Shown in pieces: positions 8,204 to 16,255 of a DNA stretch of 64,000 nucleotides. Numbering within the stretch: position 1 is the stretch's first letter; each line of letters begins with the position of its first letter. The translations under genes and the position numbers were made by a program. Source of the DNA: Aeromicrobium sp. A1-2 (GTDB lineage: Bacteria > Actinomycetota > Actinomycetes > Propionibacteriales > Nocardioidaceae); the NCBI RefSeq assembly GCF_003443875.1, contig NZ_CP027482.1, forward strand, positions 1,488,001 through 1,552,000, read 5' to 3'. The notes under the pieces are model-generated. The model was not told the DNA's origin, did not search any database, and saw only the letters and a list, made by a program, of their open reading frames with translations.

Positions 8204-10093
8204 TCAGGAACGGCTCGCCCGGTGGAACGCGGCGATCGTCTCGGTTCGCGCGGTCGTGACGGCGACCTCGTCGGCAAAATCCTTGCGGCGCTGCTCGATC
8301 TCAGGGCTGGTCGAGTCGAGCAGGCCGCGGTGGTCCGCCAGACGCAGGGCAGTCTTGAACAGCTCGAGCGACACCGACTCGTCGTTGGCGATCCGTCCCT
8401 GCAACATCCACTGCTTGCCGACCTGCACGCAGTCGTCGAGGAAGACCTTCTCGTCATACGGCAGGTCGAGAGCCGCGAGCCGATCGGCGACGACGTGATA
8501 CGCGTCGAGATACGGCCTCAGGACCAGATGAGCCACGTGCGGGCGCGCCGCGGCGATGTGACCCCTGAGCTCATCTGTGTCCCTCGTCCCACGGCTCCGG
8601 TCGGCGCTGCCCAGACCCGCCAGCTCAGCATCGATGTCGGACCCGAACTCGTGACGGCCGGAGAAGAAGAAGTCGAACTTGAGCAGTTCTCGCAACCGCA
8701 GCGCCTCCGCCTCCGCGACGGCGGCGGTGTCATCACCGTCGGACTCCAGGGCTGCCAGCAGCGCAAGCTCACCGATGGCACGATCGACCAGAGCGTGGAT
8801 CGCGGTGTTGCGATAGAACGCCGCGACGAGGTGTCGATCCGGCGCGATGCTCCACACCGTCTCGGTGCCGCCGTCGAAAGCCGTGAGCACACCGGAGGTG
8901 ACCAGCTCTTCCAGTGTGCGCCGCAAGGTCGCGCGATCGGTCAGGTTGAACCCACCAGCCACTCGCCAGCCCCGCTCCTGCAGGTACCCAGCCAGCGGCG
9001 CCACCGTCTCCTCGACCTGGGTGAGGGAGAGCGCGCGATCTTCACCCAGGATGGCCATACTGACTACAGCCGTCGCTGTCACGGGGGTGGCGCGGTTGAT
9101 CCGGTGGCACGTCTCCAGGGCAAGCCTTTCGATCGCGTAGGGCGCCGATGCCTCGTCCGCCTCGAGCTCGCCCATCCGCTTCCGCAGTGAGATCGGCTCG
9201 CCGAAGTCGACGTACGCGCGGCCGAGACGGTTCTTCTGCTCACGGGCGAACTTGTACATCCAGCGGAGATTCTCCGGATTCTTGGCGCCGCCGCGTGCCT
9301 CCTTGGTCATCATGGCGACCTCGTGGAGCTGGTCGTACACGATCGAGACCGGCACGATCAGCGCGTCGGTGTCCTCCCGCTGATCGACCGCGTCCGCGAC
9401 GTAGCGCAGGATGCCGTAGGTCGGCGGACGGAGCTTGCCGGTGCGGGTTCGGCCACCTTCGATCGACCACGCCAGATTGGCGCGATTGGCCAGCAACCTT
9501 GAGATGTACGAACGAAGCGCCAGCCGATAGATCGGGATCTCGCCTGTGTTGCGACGGATGAAGATGATCCCGGACCTGCTGGCCAGCTGCCCGGCCGGGA
9601 AGAAGTTCAGGTTCGCTCCCCCGAACAGGTACGGCGTGGTGATGCGTCGAGACCCCACGACCTCGGGCACGAGCATTCCATCGAGGTAGGAACGGTGGGA
9701 GAACACGAACAGCAAGGAGTGCTGGCTGTCGAGCGCCCTCAGCCGGGCCACGGAGTCCTCATCGATGTAGACATCGTGGGCACGACCCATCCAGTGCAAG
9801 AACTTGCGAAAGGCCGCTCCGGTGCGCTCGGTGTGGATGGCCGACATCTCCCGCAGGTTGGCTGCTGCCTCGACCCGGGCAGCCGCGGGATCCTGGCCGA
9901 TGCTCGACGCGACCTCGGTGACCTTGTCGGCGAACAGCGGGTCGTCCAGGACCTGCACGACTTCACGCGGATCGGTGGGAAGCGGTTCGCCGTCACCGGG
10001 CAGGATCCCCGCGGCCTGCAGCAGCTGTTTGGGCCGTGCGCGATTCAGCGCGCGGCCGACGGGCGAGTGTGGACGAGGATCGGGGTTCACCAT
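8204..10093 (-). CDS. plsB: Glycerol-3-phosphate 1-O-acyltransferase
   Basis: First step of phospholipid synthesis: acylation of sn-glycerol 3-phosphate at position 1, at the cytoplasmic membrane. The 629-residue product has all PlsB acyltransferase blocks: the catalytic HRSYLD (H133-x4-D138), the arginine-containing FFPAGQLASRSGIIFIRRN, the EGGRTRTGKLRPPTYG block, and IVPVSIVYDQLHE. The ATG at 10093 (MVNPDPRPHS) is preferred to in-frame codons further upstream because the upstream residues look non-homologous. The MscS gene follows on the same strand, linking lipid synthesis and membrane tension only by position. Confidence 0.93.
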   Translation of the reverse strand: MVNPDPRPHSPVGRALNRARPKQLLQAAGILPGDGEPLPTDPREVVQVLDDPLFADKVTEVASSIGQDPAAARVEAAANLREMSAIHTERTGAAFRKFLHWMGRAHDVYIDEDSVARLRALDSQHSLLFVFSHRSYLDGMLVPEVVGSRRITTPYLFGGANLNFFPAGQLASRSGIIFIRRNTGEIPIYRLALRSYISRLLANRANLAWSIEGGRTRTGKLRPPTYGILRYVADAVDQREDTDALIVPVSIVYDQLHEVAMMTKEARGGAKNPENLRWMYKFAREQKNRLGRAYVDFGEPISLRKRMGELEADEASAPYAIERLALETCHRINRATPVTATAVVSMAILGEDRALSLTQVEETVAPLAGYLQERGWRVAGGFNLTDRATLRRTLEELVTSGVLTAFDGGTETVWSIAPDRHLVAAFYRNTAIHALVDRAIGELALLAALESDGDDTAAVAEAEALRLRELLKFDFFFSGRHEFGSDIDAELAGLGSADRSRGTRDTDELRGHIAAARPHVAHLVLRPYLDAYHVVADRLAALDLPYDEKVFLDDCVQVGKQWMLQGRIANDESVSLELFKTALRLADHRGLLDSTSPEIEQRRKDFADEVAVTTARTETIAAFHRASRS

Positions 10094-10195
10094 CGGAGTC
10101 TCGGGCGCCCACCGCCGCACGTCAAGCACTTTGGCGGTCAGCGCACGGCAGCGGTCCGGCGACATCTGAGCCGGCCGGGACGCCCGGTGGCCGAC

Positions 10196-10489
10196 CTACA
10201 TCTTGCCGAGCTCGTAGATGCGCGTGCTGTGGATCATGGGAAGACCGTCGAGCAGTGCCTGCGCAGCGTCCATGTTCTCGGCGTTGACGATCGTGTAGCC
10301 GGTCATCGGCACCCCCGAGTAGTCGAGCTCGGTGCTCGCGCCGTCCTTGCCGATCTCGCGTCCGGCCACGAACGGATTGCCCATGTCGACGGTGTGGGGT
10401 GCGATCTTCTCGAACCACGCCATCCAACCAGCACCGATCTCGGGGGTCGGCGTCTCGAACCCTTGGTGCAACAGCAGGAACTTCTTCAT
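10196..10489 (-). CDS. YciI-like (DGPF/ferredoxin-like fold) protein
   Basis: A 97-residue protein starting MKKFLLLHQGFETPTPE, with the short alpha-beta layout and the ALLDGLPMIHSTRIYELGKM ending of the YciI/DGPF family. Such proteins adopt a dimeric ferredoxin-like fold, and their biochemical role is mostly unknown. It begins 10 bp after the stop of an ArsR-type regulator, a pairing seen often in actinobacteria, so the two are probably one autoregulated operon. The ATG at 10489 is the first that gives homologous sequence. Confidence 0.85.
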   Translation of the reverse strand: MKKFLLLHQGFETPTPEIGAGWMAWFEKIAPHTVDMGNPFVAGREIGKDGASTELDYSGVPMTGYTIVNAENMDAAQALLDGLPMIHSTRIYELGKM

Positions 10490-10499
10490 GATCGATCCT

Positions 10500-10844
10500 T
10501 CATTGAGGAGTGCCCGGCCCGGTTGAGTCGAGATGGAGCTGATAGTTCTCCAGCGACGCGCCGTCGGCGCCCCACCAGGTGTGAAACTGGCCCAGCCAGT
10601 CCTGCAGACCGCGAAGACCGCTCGCATCCAGCGTGAGGGTGTTGGTGCGGCCGACCTTGCGTCGCGAGACCAACCCTGACTGCTCAAGCACGGCAACATG
10701 CTTGTGCATGGCCGGCAACGACAGGTCCCTCATCTTCGCGAGCTGACTGATCGTGCAGGGTTGGAGGCCGAGCACTCGCACCATCTCGCGCCGATGGCTG
10801 TTCGCCAGCGCGAAGATCACGCCGTCCAATTCACTTTGATGCAT
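10500..10844 (-). CDS. ArsR-type winged-helix transcriptional regulator
   Basis: A 114-residue DNA-binding protein with a winged helix over about residues 8-85. The recognition region is ISQLAKMRDLSLPAMHKHVAVLEQSGLV and the wing follows at RRKVGRTNTLTL. It has no ArsR-type metal-binding CxC motif, so it belongs with the metal-independent subgroup that often controls an adjacent YciI or SRPBCC protein. The C-terminal WLGQFHTWWGADGASLENYQ is typical of that subgroup. The ATG at 10844 (MHQSEL) is set directly against a cluster of ACCAAT repeats that probably forms its own operator. Confidence 0.87.
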   Translation of the reverse strand: MHQSELDGVIFALANSHRREMVRVLGLQPCTISQLAKMRDLSLPAMHKHVAVLEQSGLVSRRKVGRTNTLTLDASGLRGLQDWLGQFHTWWGADGASLENYQLHLDSTGPGTPQ

Positions 10845-10876
10845 ACCAATAGTTAACCAATCAGTGAATGTTTGGT
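10845..10876. promoter_or_regulatory. Probable ArsR operator: ACCAAT repeats
   Basis: ACCAAT at 10845-10850 and again at 10856-10861 (11 bp apart, same face of the helix), with an inverted TTGGT at 10872-10876. The cluster begins one base before the ArsR start codon, as expected for an autorepressor site. Confidence 0.55.
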
Positions 10877-11065
10877 CAAGGATCGGGCGCGGCACGGGTC
10901 TGCGACAGCCAGTCGTGATTTCCACCGCGTCCACGTCCGACCGCTGACGAGTTTCCGCAGGTCAGATCACCTGTCCATGCCCGACCCGAAGCCCTGACAG
11001 CGGCCGTCGACTCAACTAGGGTGCGCGCGGAGCGTGCGCCCCGCACGCCATGAAATAGGAGCGCG

Positions 11066-11899
11066 ATGAGCGAACAGAACAGCCCAGATACGAGCCAACT
11101 CTCCCCCACCGGTGGGGGCACGCCCGAGCCACCGGAGAAGAAGTCGGTCACCTTCAGCTTCAGTGGGCTGATCAAGATCTTGATCGCAGTGCTCCTCGCG
11201 ATCACCGTGGCGGTGTTTCTGACGTTCTGCCAGAGCACCAAGGCCGACGCCACGGTCACACCCGTCACCGCCACCTCCGAGGAAGCGCTCAAGGCGCAGG
11301 AGAAGTGCTTCGAGGCCGAGCTGTTCTACGACGCGACCGGCATCTGCTACTCCCAGGACATCTCGACGATGCCCGATCTGGACCGACCGCCCTTCGTCGT
11401 TCCAGCGAGTGCCGATCCCGAGCCGGGAGCCAAGCCGGTCGCACCTGCACCCGTTGCCGTGGCCGGCAAGCCCGTCGCTCCGACCGCTGTCGCAACCCCG
11501 ACGACGACCACGACCACCACCCCCACGACGAGCACCGACTCGCTGCCGTCGGTCCCCAACCACGAGTGGGTCCTGCGACTGCGCCCCGACCCGGACCCGA
11601 CGACCGGCGAGCCGGACCAGAACGCCGACAGCGGCAGTTACAACCTGAGGTTCACCGTCAACAAGGGCGGCGTCTCGGGGTCGCAGTTCGTGTACCAGCT
11701 CGAGACCACGGTGACCATGACCGGGTCCTTCGACGCCAAGCGTCACAGCACGAATCTCCAGGCGTCGGCGGGCAACAAGGGCACCTACTCGTTCACGAGC
11801 GCACAGATGAACGCGGCCTCTAACTCGATCACGGGGCGCTACACCCAGCGCATCGGCACGCACGTCAAGTCCGGCAACTTCACGATGACTCGCAACTGA
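11066..11899 (+). CDS. Uncharacterised membrane-anchored extracellular protein
   Basis: A 277-residue protein of unknown function. A cytoplasmic N-terminus rich in Ser, Pro and Gly (1-30) is followed by one transmembrane helix (about 34-54, GLIKILIAVLLAITVAVFL), so the rest should face outside. Residues 80-125 are low-complexity, and a Pro/Ala/Thr-rich linker with a seven-threonine run (near 150) leads to a C-terminal domain of about 110 residues (EWVLRLRPDPDP onward) with alternating beta-strand character. Two cysteines (near 76 and 93) may form a disulfide. It is monocistronic and ends in a strong hairpin. A surface or wall-associated role is inference. Confidence 0.75.
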   Translation: MSEQNSPDTSQLSPTGGGTPEPPEKKSVTFSFSGLIKILIAVLLAITVAVFLTFCQSTKADATVTPVTATSEEALKAQEKCFEAELFYDATGICYSQDISTMPDLDRPPFVVPASADPEPGAKPVAPAPVAVAGKPVAPTAVATPTTTTTTTPTTSTDSLPSVPNHEWVLRLRPDPDPTTGEPDQNADSGSYNLRFTVNKGGVSGSQFVYQLETTVTMTGSFDAKRHSTNLQASAGNKGTYSFTSAQMNAASNSITGRYTQRIGTHVKSGNFTMTRN

Positions 11900-11918
11900 T
11901 CTCTCGTCATCGACGGAC

Positions 11919-11954
11919 AGAAGGGCTGGAACGCCGACGCGTTCCAGCCCTTCT
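11919..11954. terminator. Strong intrinsic terminator hairpin
   Basis: AGAAGGGCTGGAACGC (11919-11934) and its exact reverse complement (11939-11954) form a perfect 16-bp stem with a 4-base CGAC loop. It lies between the ends of two convergent genes and probably stops transcription both ways. Confidence 0.85.
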
Positions 11955-11973
11955 GCATTGCCTGCCCCTAACA

Positions 11974-13230
11974 TCAAGACAGGTCGCGACGGGTGGGCAG
12001 CTCGGGCACCGAGCGGTTCTCGGCCACGGCATCGTGCCTGAGCGCGATCCGGTTGCCGAGCCGCCCCGCCCACCAGCTGGCGGTCAGGCCGTGGGCGAAG
12101 ATGCTGAGGAGCACGGTCCAGACGGCGATGTCGAGGATCGTCTCCGCCCCACCCCCCTCGAGCTCCTGGGAGACGAGCAGGGCGAACAGGATTGAGGCCA
12201 GTCCACGGGGTCCGAACCAGCCCACGAAGAGCCGGGTCTCCAGCAGGGTCCCCGACCGGGCGAGCGCGATCAGCACCGGGACGACCCGCACCACGGTCAG
12301 CGAAGCCACGGCGTACAGGCCGATCTGCCAGGTCAGGTGGCCGAGGCGGGGAGCGGCCAGCGCCGCGCCGAAGATCAGGAACGTCAGCGCCGTCAGCAGT
12401 TCTCCCTCGTCCTCGGTGAAGTCACGGACGTTTGCGCACTCGGCAGCCGCGACCCGAGCGAAGGCAAGGCCAGCCACGAAGGCAGCGATGAAGCCGTTGC
12501 CGCCGAGCACCTCGGCGCCGGCGAAGGCTCCGACCGCCACGGACAGTGCCGCCAGCTGCCGGTAGGTGCCCTCCACTGCGTCGGAGGAAGCGCGGCGATG
12601 CAGCAGCCACCCACCCCCGGCACCGGCAAGCACCCCGATCGTCAGGCCGAAGCCCAGCTGGCGGGCAACGAACTCACCCCAGGCCTCCGTGCCGGTGGAG
12701 CCGGCCTCGGCCACCGAGAGCGCCAGCAGGACCGTGACGACCGGGACCATGATTCCGTCGTTCAGACCGCTCTCCACGTTGAGGGTCTGCCTGATCCTGA
12801 CGGGGAGTCGCCTGTCGCTGACCACGGCCTGCCCGAGGGCTGCGTCGGTGGGGGCCAGGACCGCTGCGACCAGGCCCGCCTCGACCAACGTCAGCTCGCG
12901 GAAGAGCACCGCAGCCAGCGCCGCACCGGCGATGATCGTCAGCGGAAGCCCGATCCCGAGCAACCTGCTCGGGAGAGCCGCTTCGGTCCGCAGGGCCCGC
13001 AGGTCGATGCGCGCGGCATCGGTGAACAGCACCAGCACCAGCGTGCCCTCGACCAGCACCGAGACGACCTCGCGGTCCAGGGTCAGGTCGAACAAGTCCA
13101 CGCCCACCGTCCCCATCAGGAGGCCGACAGCCGCGAAGACCATCGGTGCCGTCACCGGCGACAGCGAGAACCGTTGCGAGAACATCGCAAACACGAACAG
13201 GGATAGTGCGACGACCAGGAGTTCGACCAT
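11974..13230 (-). CDS. Na+(K+)/H+ antiporter, CPA1/NhaP type
   Basis: A 418-residue antiporter exchanging Na+ or K+ for protons at the cytoplasmic membrane. CPA1 hallmarks are present: VLFTDAARIDLRAL near residue 70, the membrane LAPTDAALGQAVV near 125, and NVESGLNDGI near 150, containing the carboxylates used in cation binding. About 12 hydrophobic segments span the protein and a short hydrophilic tail of about 30 residues follows. It reads towards the convergent surface-protein gene and shares the terminator between them. The ATG at 13230 is the natural start. Ion specificity is not resolvable from sequence. Confidence 0.92.
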   Translation of the reverse strand: MVELLVVALSLFVFAMFSQRFSLSPVTAPMVFAAVGLLMGTVGVDLFDLTLDREVVSVLVEGTLVLVLFTDAARIDLRALRTEAALPSRLLGIGLPLTIIAGAALAAVLFRELTLVEAGLVAAVLAPTDAALGQAVVSDRRLPVRIRQTLNVESGLNDGIMVPVVTVLLALSVAEAGSTGTEAWGEFVARQLGFGLTIGVLAGAGGGWLLHRRASSDAVEGTYRQLAALSVAVGAFAGAEVLGGNGFIAAFVAGLAFARVAAAECANVRDFTEDEGELLTALTFLIFGAALAAPRLGHLTWQIGLYAVASLTVVRVVPVLIALARSGTLLETRLFVGWFGPRGLASILFALLVSQELEGGGAETILDIAVWTVLLSIFAHGLTASWWAGRLGNRIALRHDAVAENRSVPELPTRRDLS

Positions 13231-13286
13231 GATTCATCGTGGCACGACCAGTTGGCCCGTCTCCCCCGGCTGCCAGCCCGCCCGGG

Positions 13287-13850
13287 TCAGACCGCGGCAG
13301 CCACCGGATCCCACTCGAACTTGCGGAACGGTGCGTCGATCGGCGTGCGGGCGAGGTGGTTGGTGTAGTTCGACATTACCTTTTGCGAGACGCCGAGGAC
13401 GACCTCGAGCACCTGGCGCTTGGTGAAGCCGGCGTCCAGGAAGGACTGCACTGCAAGGTCGTCGACCCCGCCCCGCTCGCGGACCATGGCCAGGGTGAAG
13501 GCGCGAAGGGCCTCCAGACGGTCATCGGGCAGAGGCGTGCCATTGCGCAACGCATCGGTGATCGAGTCGTCCACCTTCATGCCCTTGGCGATGGCGGTGT
13601 GGGCCGGTACGCAGTAGTGGCACGCGTGTTCGACATTTACCGACTGCCAGACCACCGTGAGCTCGTCCTTGTCGAAGCTCGAGTCCAGGAAGAGCTGACC
13701 CACGACCTGGTAGCCCTCGAGCAGCCCGGGAGCCTCGGCCATGGTGGCGTGCAGCCCGGGGATCATCCCGTTCTGCTTCTTGGACTTGGCGAGCAACGCC
13801 TTGCTGCCCTCGGGAGCGGTGGTCTCGTCATGCAGCGGGAAGTCAATCAT
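13287..13850 (-). CDS. Carboxymuconolactone decarboxylase/AhpD-like protein with CxxC
   Basis: A 187-residue AhpD-like protein. The active-site pattern EHACHYCVPAH carries Cys77-x-x-Cys80 and His84, as in AhpD-type peroxidases, so a thiol-dependent role against peroxides or other electrophiles is likely. The preceding part (KSKKQNGMIPGLHATMAEAP) is the usual family lead-in and the C-terminal helix contains YTNHLARTPID. The ATG at 13850 is preferred over an upstream extension that overlaps the regulatory dyad. It is divergent from a TetR regulator 130 bp away, very probably its repressor. Confidence 0.9.
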   Translation of the reverse strand: MIDFPLHDETTAPEGSKALLAKSKKQNGMIPGLHATMAEAPGLLEGYQVVGQLFLDSSFDKDELTVVWQSVNVEHACHYCVPAHTAIAKGMKVDDSITDALRNGTPLPDDRLEALRAFTLAMVRERGGVDDLAVQSFLDAGFTKRQVLEVVLGVSQKVMSNYTNHLARTPIDAPFRKFEWDPVAAAV

Positions 13851-13901
13851 TCGGGGCTCCAGTTCGTTGTGGATGGACGTTTCAACCTCGAGAATCCGTT
13901 C

Positions 13902-13917
13902 AGTACCAGACGGTACT
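13902..13917. promoter_or_regulatory. TetR-type operator between divergent genes
   Basis: AGTACC-AGAC-GGTACT, a perfect 6-bp dyad with a 4-base spacer, lies in the 130-bp gap between the AhpD-like gene and the TetR gene, 52 bp upstream of the former. Size and placement fit a TetR-family operator controlling both genes. Confidence 0.6.
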
Positions 13918-13980
13918 TTATGGCTCCACACTTTGCTACCGCATGGTTGCAAACGCCGGTGGGCGGCGTATCATCTACCC

Positions 13981-14586
13981 ATGCACACCAGCGAAAAGGC
14001 GACTATCGGCCGGCCGAGACTGTTCGACGAGGAAGCAGTGCTCGCTGAGCTGACTGGACTGTTCTGGCGCCAGGGCTACGGCCAGACATCGATGGCGGAC
14101 ATCGTCCAGGCCAGCGGTGTCCACAAGCCCAGCCTCTACCGCATCTTCGGCACCAAGGAAGAGCTCTTCGCGATCGTCCTTCGGCGCTACCTGGCCGAAC
14201 GCATCGCGATGTTCGCTGCGCTGATCGAACAGTCCGGCCCGGGGGTCGCGGGGATCCACCGATTCCTCGATGGATTCGAGCTCGACGCCACTTCACCGCA
14301 CGGGCGCAATGGGTGCCTGATGGTCATGGCCTCGAACGAACTGCACGGGAAGCTGCCCGACTACGACTTCGCCGCCGACTACCGTCAACAGATGCGCGAA
14401 CAGATCGCCACGCTCGTCGCCCGCGCCGTACCCGAGGGCAGTGCTGACACGGAGCTCACGCAGGCCCGGACAGACCTCTTCACGGCCTACCTGCTGGGAC
14501 TCCAGGTGATCATGCGGTCAGACGCCCGCGCCGACGAGATCCACCAGTACCTCCACGCCATGCACGTCACCATCGACACCTGGTGA
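13981..14586 (+). CDS. TetR/AcrR family transcriptional regulator
   Basis: A 201-residue repressor. The N-terminal helix-turn-helix is IGRPRLFDEEAVLAEL through TSMADIVQASGVHKPSLYRIFGTKEELF (about 9-60). The rest is helical ligand-binding domain with one cysteine (in NGCLMVMASNEL) typical of the YxaF/LmrA-like subgroup, which often controls thiol or quinone stress genes. It is divergent from the AhpD-like gene, with a dyad between them, so it likely represses that gene and itself. The inducer is unknown. Confidence 0.9.
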   Translation: MHTSEKATIGRPRLFDEEAVLAELTGLFWRQGYGQTSMADIVQASGVHKPSLYRIFGTKEELFAIVLRRYLAERIAMFAALIEQSGPGVAGIHRFLDGFELDATSPHGRNGCLMVMASNELHGKLPDYDFAADYRQQMREQIATLVARAVPEGSADTELTQARTDLFTAYLLGLQVIMRSDARADEIHQYLHAMHVTIDTW

Positions 14587-14652
14587 CGCCTGCGACAGCG
14601 GTTCACGCCACGAGCGCGAGCCGCTCGTTCGGAAACCTGCCGGCCAGTCAAC

Positions 14653-15381
14653 CTAGTGGTTCGTCAGCGCGGACCCGAGTGCGACGCAAGCCGAGGCCGT
14701 GAGCATGGCCAGCATCCCGGCGCGGAAGCGGACAGGGTTGAGCCGATCGAAAACCAACCCACCCAAGGACCAGCCGATCGGGAGGGCCACGAGCGAGACT
14801 ACCCAGAGCGCGAGGGTCTGACCGGTCACGAGACCGGCGAGCGCGAAGAACAACAGGGCCGCAATGTCCTGGACGACGAAGATGACCTGCGTCGTCGCGC
14901 GAAACTGCTTTGACGAGAGCCTCAGCCCGTCGAGACCGATCACGATCGGTGGTCCGTTCATGCCCGTGGAACTGAGCAGCGCACCTCCCAGCACGCCGGC
15001 CCCAAACTGCCACTGCGGCCCCGATGCCCGGAAGCGGAGCAGCATCGCCAGCACCGCAGCCAGCACGACGACGCCAATGAGACCGGTCAGGACCGACTCG
15101 TTGACCGCGAGCAGAACCACCAGACCGAACGGAATGCCCAGCAGCCCCGTCCAGATGTAACGGAAGGCGACTTTCCTCTTGACGTCAGCGCGGTGGCGCA
15201 ACGCTGCCCCCCCGGTCAGTGCCGCCCCGGCCGCTGTGACCGTGACGATGGCCTGCTCGGGTTCGATGAAGAGGACCAACAACGGGATTGCGACCAAGGC
15301 AAAGCCGAATCCGGTCGTCGCCTGCGCGAAGGCCGCCAAGACGAAGATGAGTCCCGCGGCCACCAACTCGACCTCAGTCAT
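14653..15381 (-). CDS. TauE/SafE family sulfite/organosulfonate exporter
   Basis: A 242-residue membrane protein with about seven or eight hydrophobic segments and the two-fold repeat of the TauE/SafE family: ATTGFGFALVAIPLLVL near residue 20 in the first repeat and STGMNGPPIVI near 143 in the second. Family members export sulfite, sulfoacetate or related anions, but the substrate here is unknown. The ATG at 15381 is chosen because upstream in-frame sequence is non-homologous. It stands alone between the TetR gene and the two-component system. A second TauE/SafE protein with a clearer sulfur context occurs at 39682. Confidence 0.88.
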   Translation of the reverse strand: MTEVELVAAGLIFVLAAFAQATTGFGFALVAIPLLVLFIEPEQAIVTVTAAGAALTGGAALRHRADVKRKVAFRYIWTGLLGIPFGLVVLLAVNESVLTGLIGVVVLAAVLAMLLRFRASGPQWQFGAGVLGGALLSSTGMNGPPIVIGLDGLRLSSKQFRATTQVIFVVQDIAALLFFALAGLVTGQTLALWVVSLVALPIGWSLGGLVFDRLNPVRFRAGMLAMLTASACVALGSALTNH

Positions 15382-15628
15382 GAGCCTGTCTCCGCCTCGA
15401 CAGTCTTGACAAGCTAGACCTCCAAGTCGTCGGTGCGGGTCATCGTGAACGCAGCCAGAGGTGTTCGCTTGCTGCCCCTCAACCGTACGGTGCGAGGCTG
15501 GCACGTGGCGGACTGCGCAGATCGCCATCGCGCGCCTGTCAGGCCATGTTGGTCAGGACGCAAGGGAACCCGGTGGTGGCGTCTCCCATCGCCAGCATTG
15601 CGCTGCTGAACTCTTGAGCGCCTCACCG

Positions 15629-16255
15629 TCAGCTGGTGCGCAGCAATCCGGTCTGTCTGGCGGCGTTGACGGCGGCTGTACGTGAGCCGACACCGAGCTT
15701 CTCGAATATGTGCACGAGGTGGGTCTTGACGGTGGTCTCTCCGAGGAACAGTTCGGCGGCGACCTCGGCATTGGACTTGCCGTCGGCGACCAGGGTCAAC
15801 ACCTCGAGCTCGCGGGCGCTCAGGCTGATGGATGGGGTGCGTACGCGTTGCAGGAGGCGGGACGTGATGGCAGGAGCGAGGGCGCTCTGGCCCGCGGCCG
15901 CCGCACGGACCGCAGCCAGGAGCTCGTCCGGCGGTGCGTCCTTGAGGAGGTACCCCGAGGCGCCGGCCTCGACCGCGCCGAGGATGTCGGCGTCAGTGTC
16001 GTAGTTGGTCAGGATCAGCACATGGGGTGCGTTGTCGGCGGCGAGGATCTGCCGGGTCGCCTCGGCACCGTCGAGCCTGCCGCCGAACTGCAGGTCCATC
16101 AGCACCAGGTCGGACCGGGTGGATCCAACGACTCGGATGGCCTCCTCGGCCGAGGTCGCCTCGCCAACCACCTGGATGTCGGCCTCGACGGTCAGGACGG
16201 CGCGGAGCCCCGCTCGTACGACGGGGTGGTCGTCACACAGGATCAGCCTGATCAT
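15629..16255 (-). CDS. NarL/FixJ-type response regulator with LuxR HTH
   Basis: A 208-residue response regulator. Receiver domain residues 1-120: acidic pair at 8-9, phosphorylated Asp54 in VLMDLQF, and the conserved Lys in LLKDAP near 105. The C-terminal LuxR-type helix-turn-helix (about 144-200, LSARELEVLTLVADGKSNAEVA then TTVKTHLVHIFEKLGV) binds DNA as a dimer. The start overlaps the stop of the sensor kinase by 4 bp, so the two are a cognate pair. The most likely target is the divergent ABC transporter at 17559. Confidence 0.94.
   Translation of the reverse strand: MIRLILCDDHPVVRAGLRAVLTVEADIQVVGEATSAEEAIRVVGSTRSDLVLMDLQFGGRLDGAEATRQILAADNAPHVLILTNYDTDADILGAVEAGASGYLLKDAPPDELLAAVRAAAAGQSALAPAITSRLLQRVRTPSISLSARELEVLTLVADGKSNAEVAAELFLGETTVKTHLVHIFEKLGVGSRTAAVNAARQTGLLRTS

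Noticed and set aside
7322..9190. Plus-strand open frame of 622 codons
   Set aside because: Antisense to MscS and plsB, crossing both genes and the gap between them. Both minus-strand products have clear motifs.
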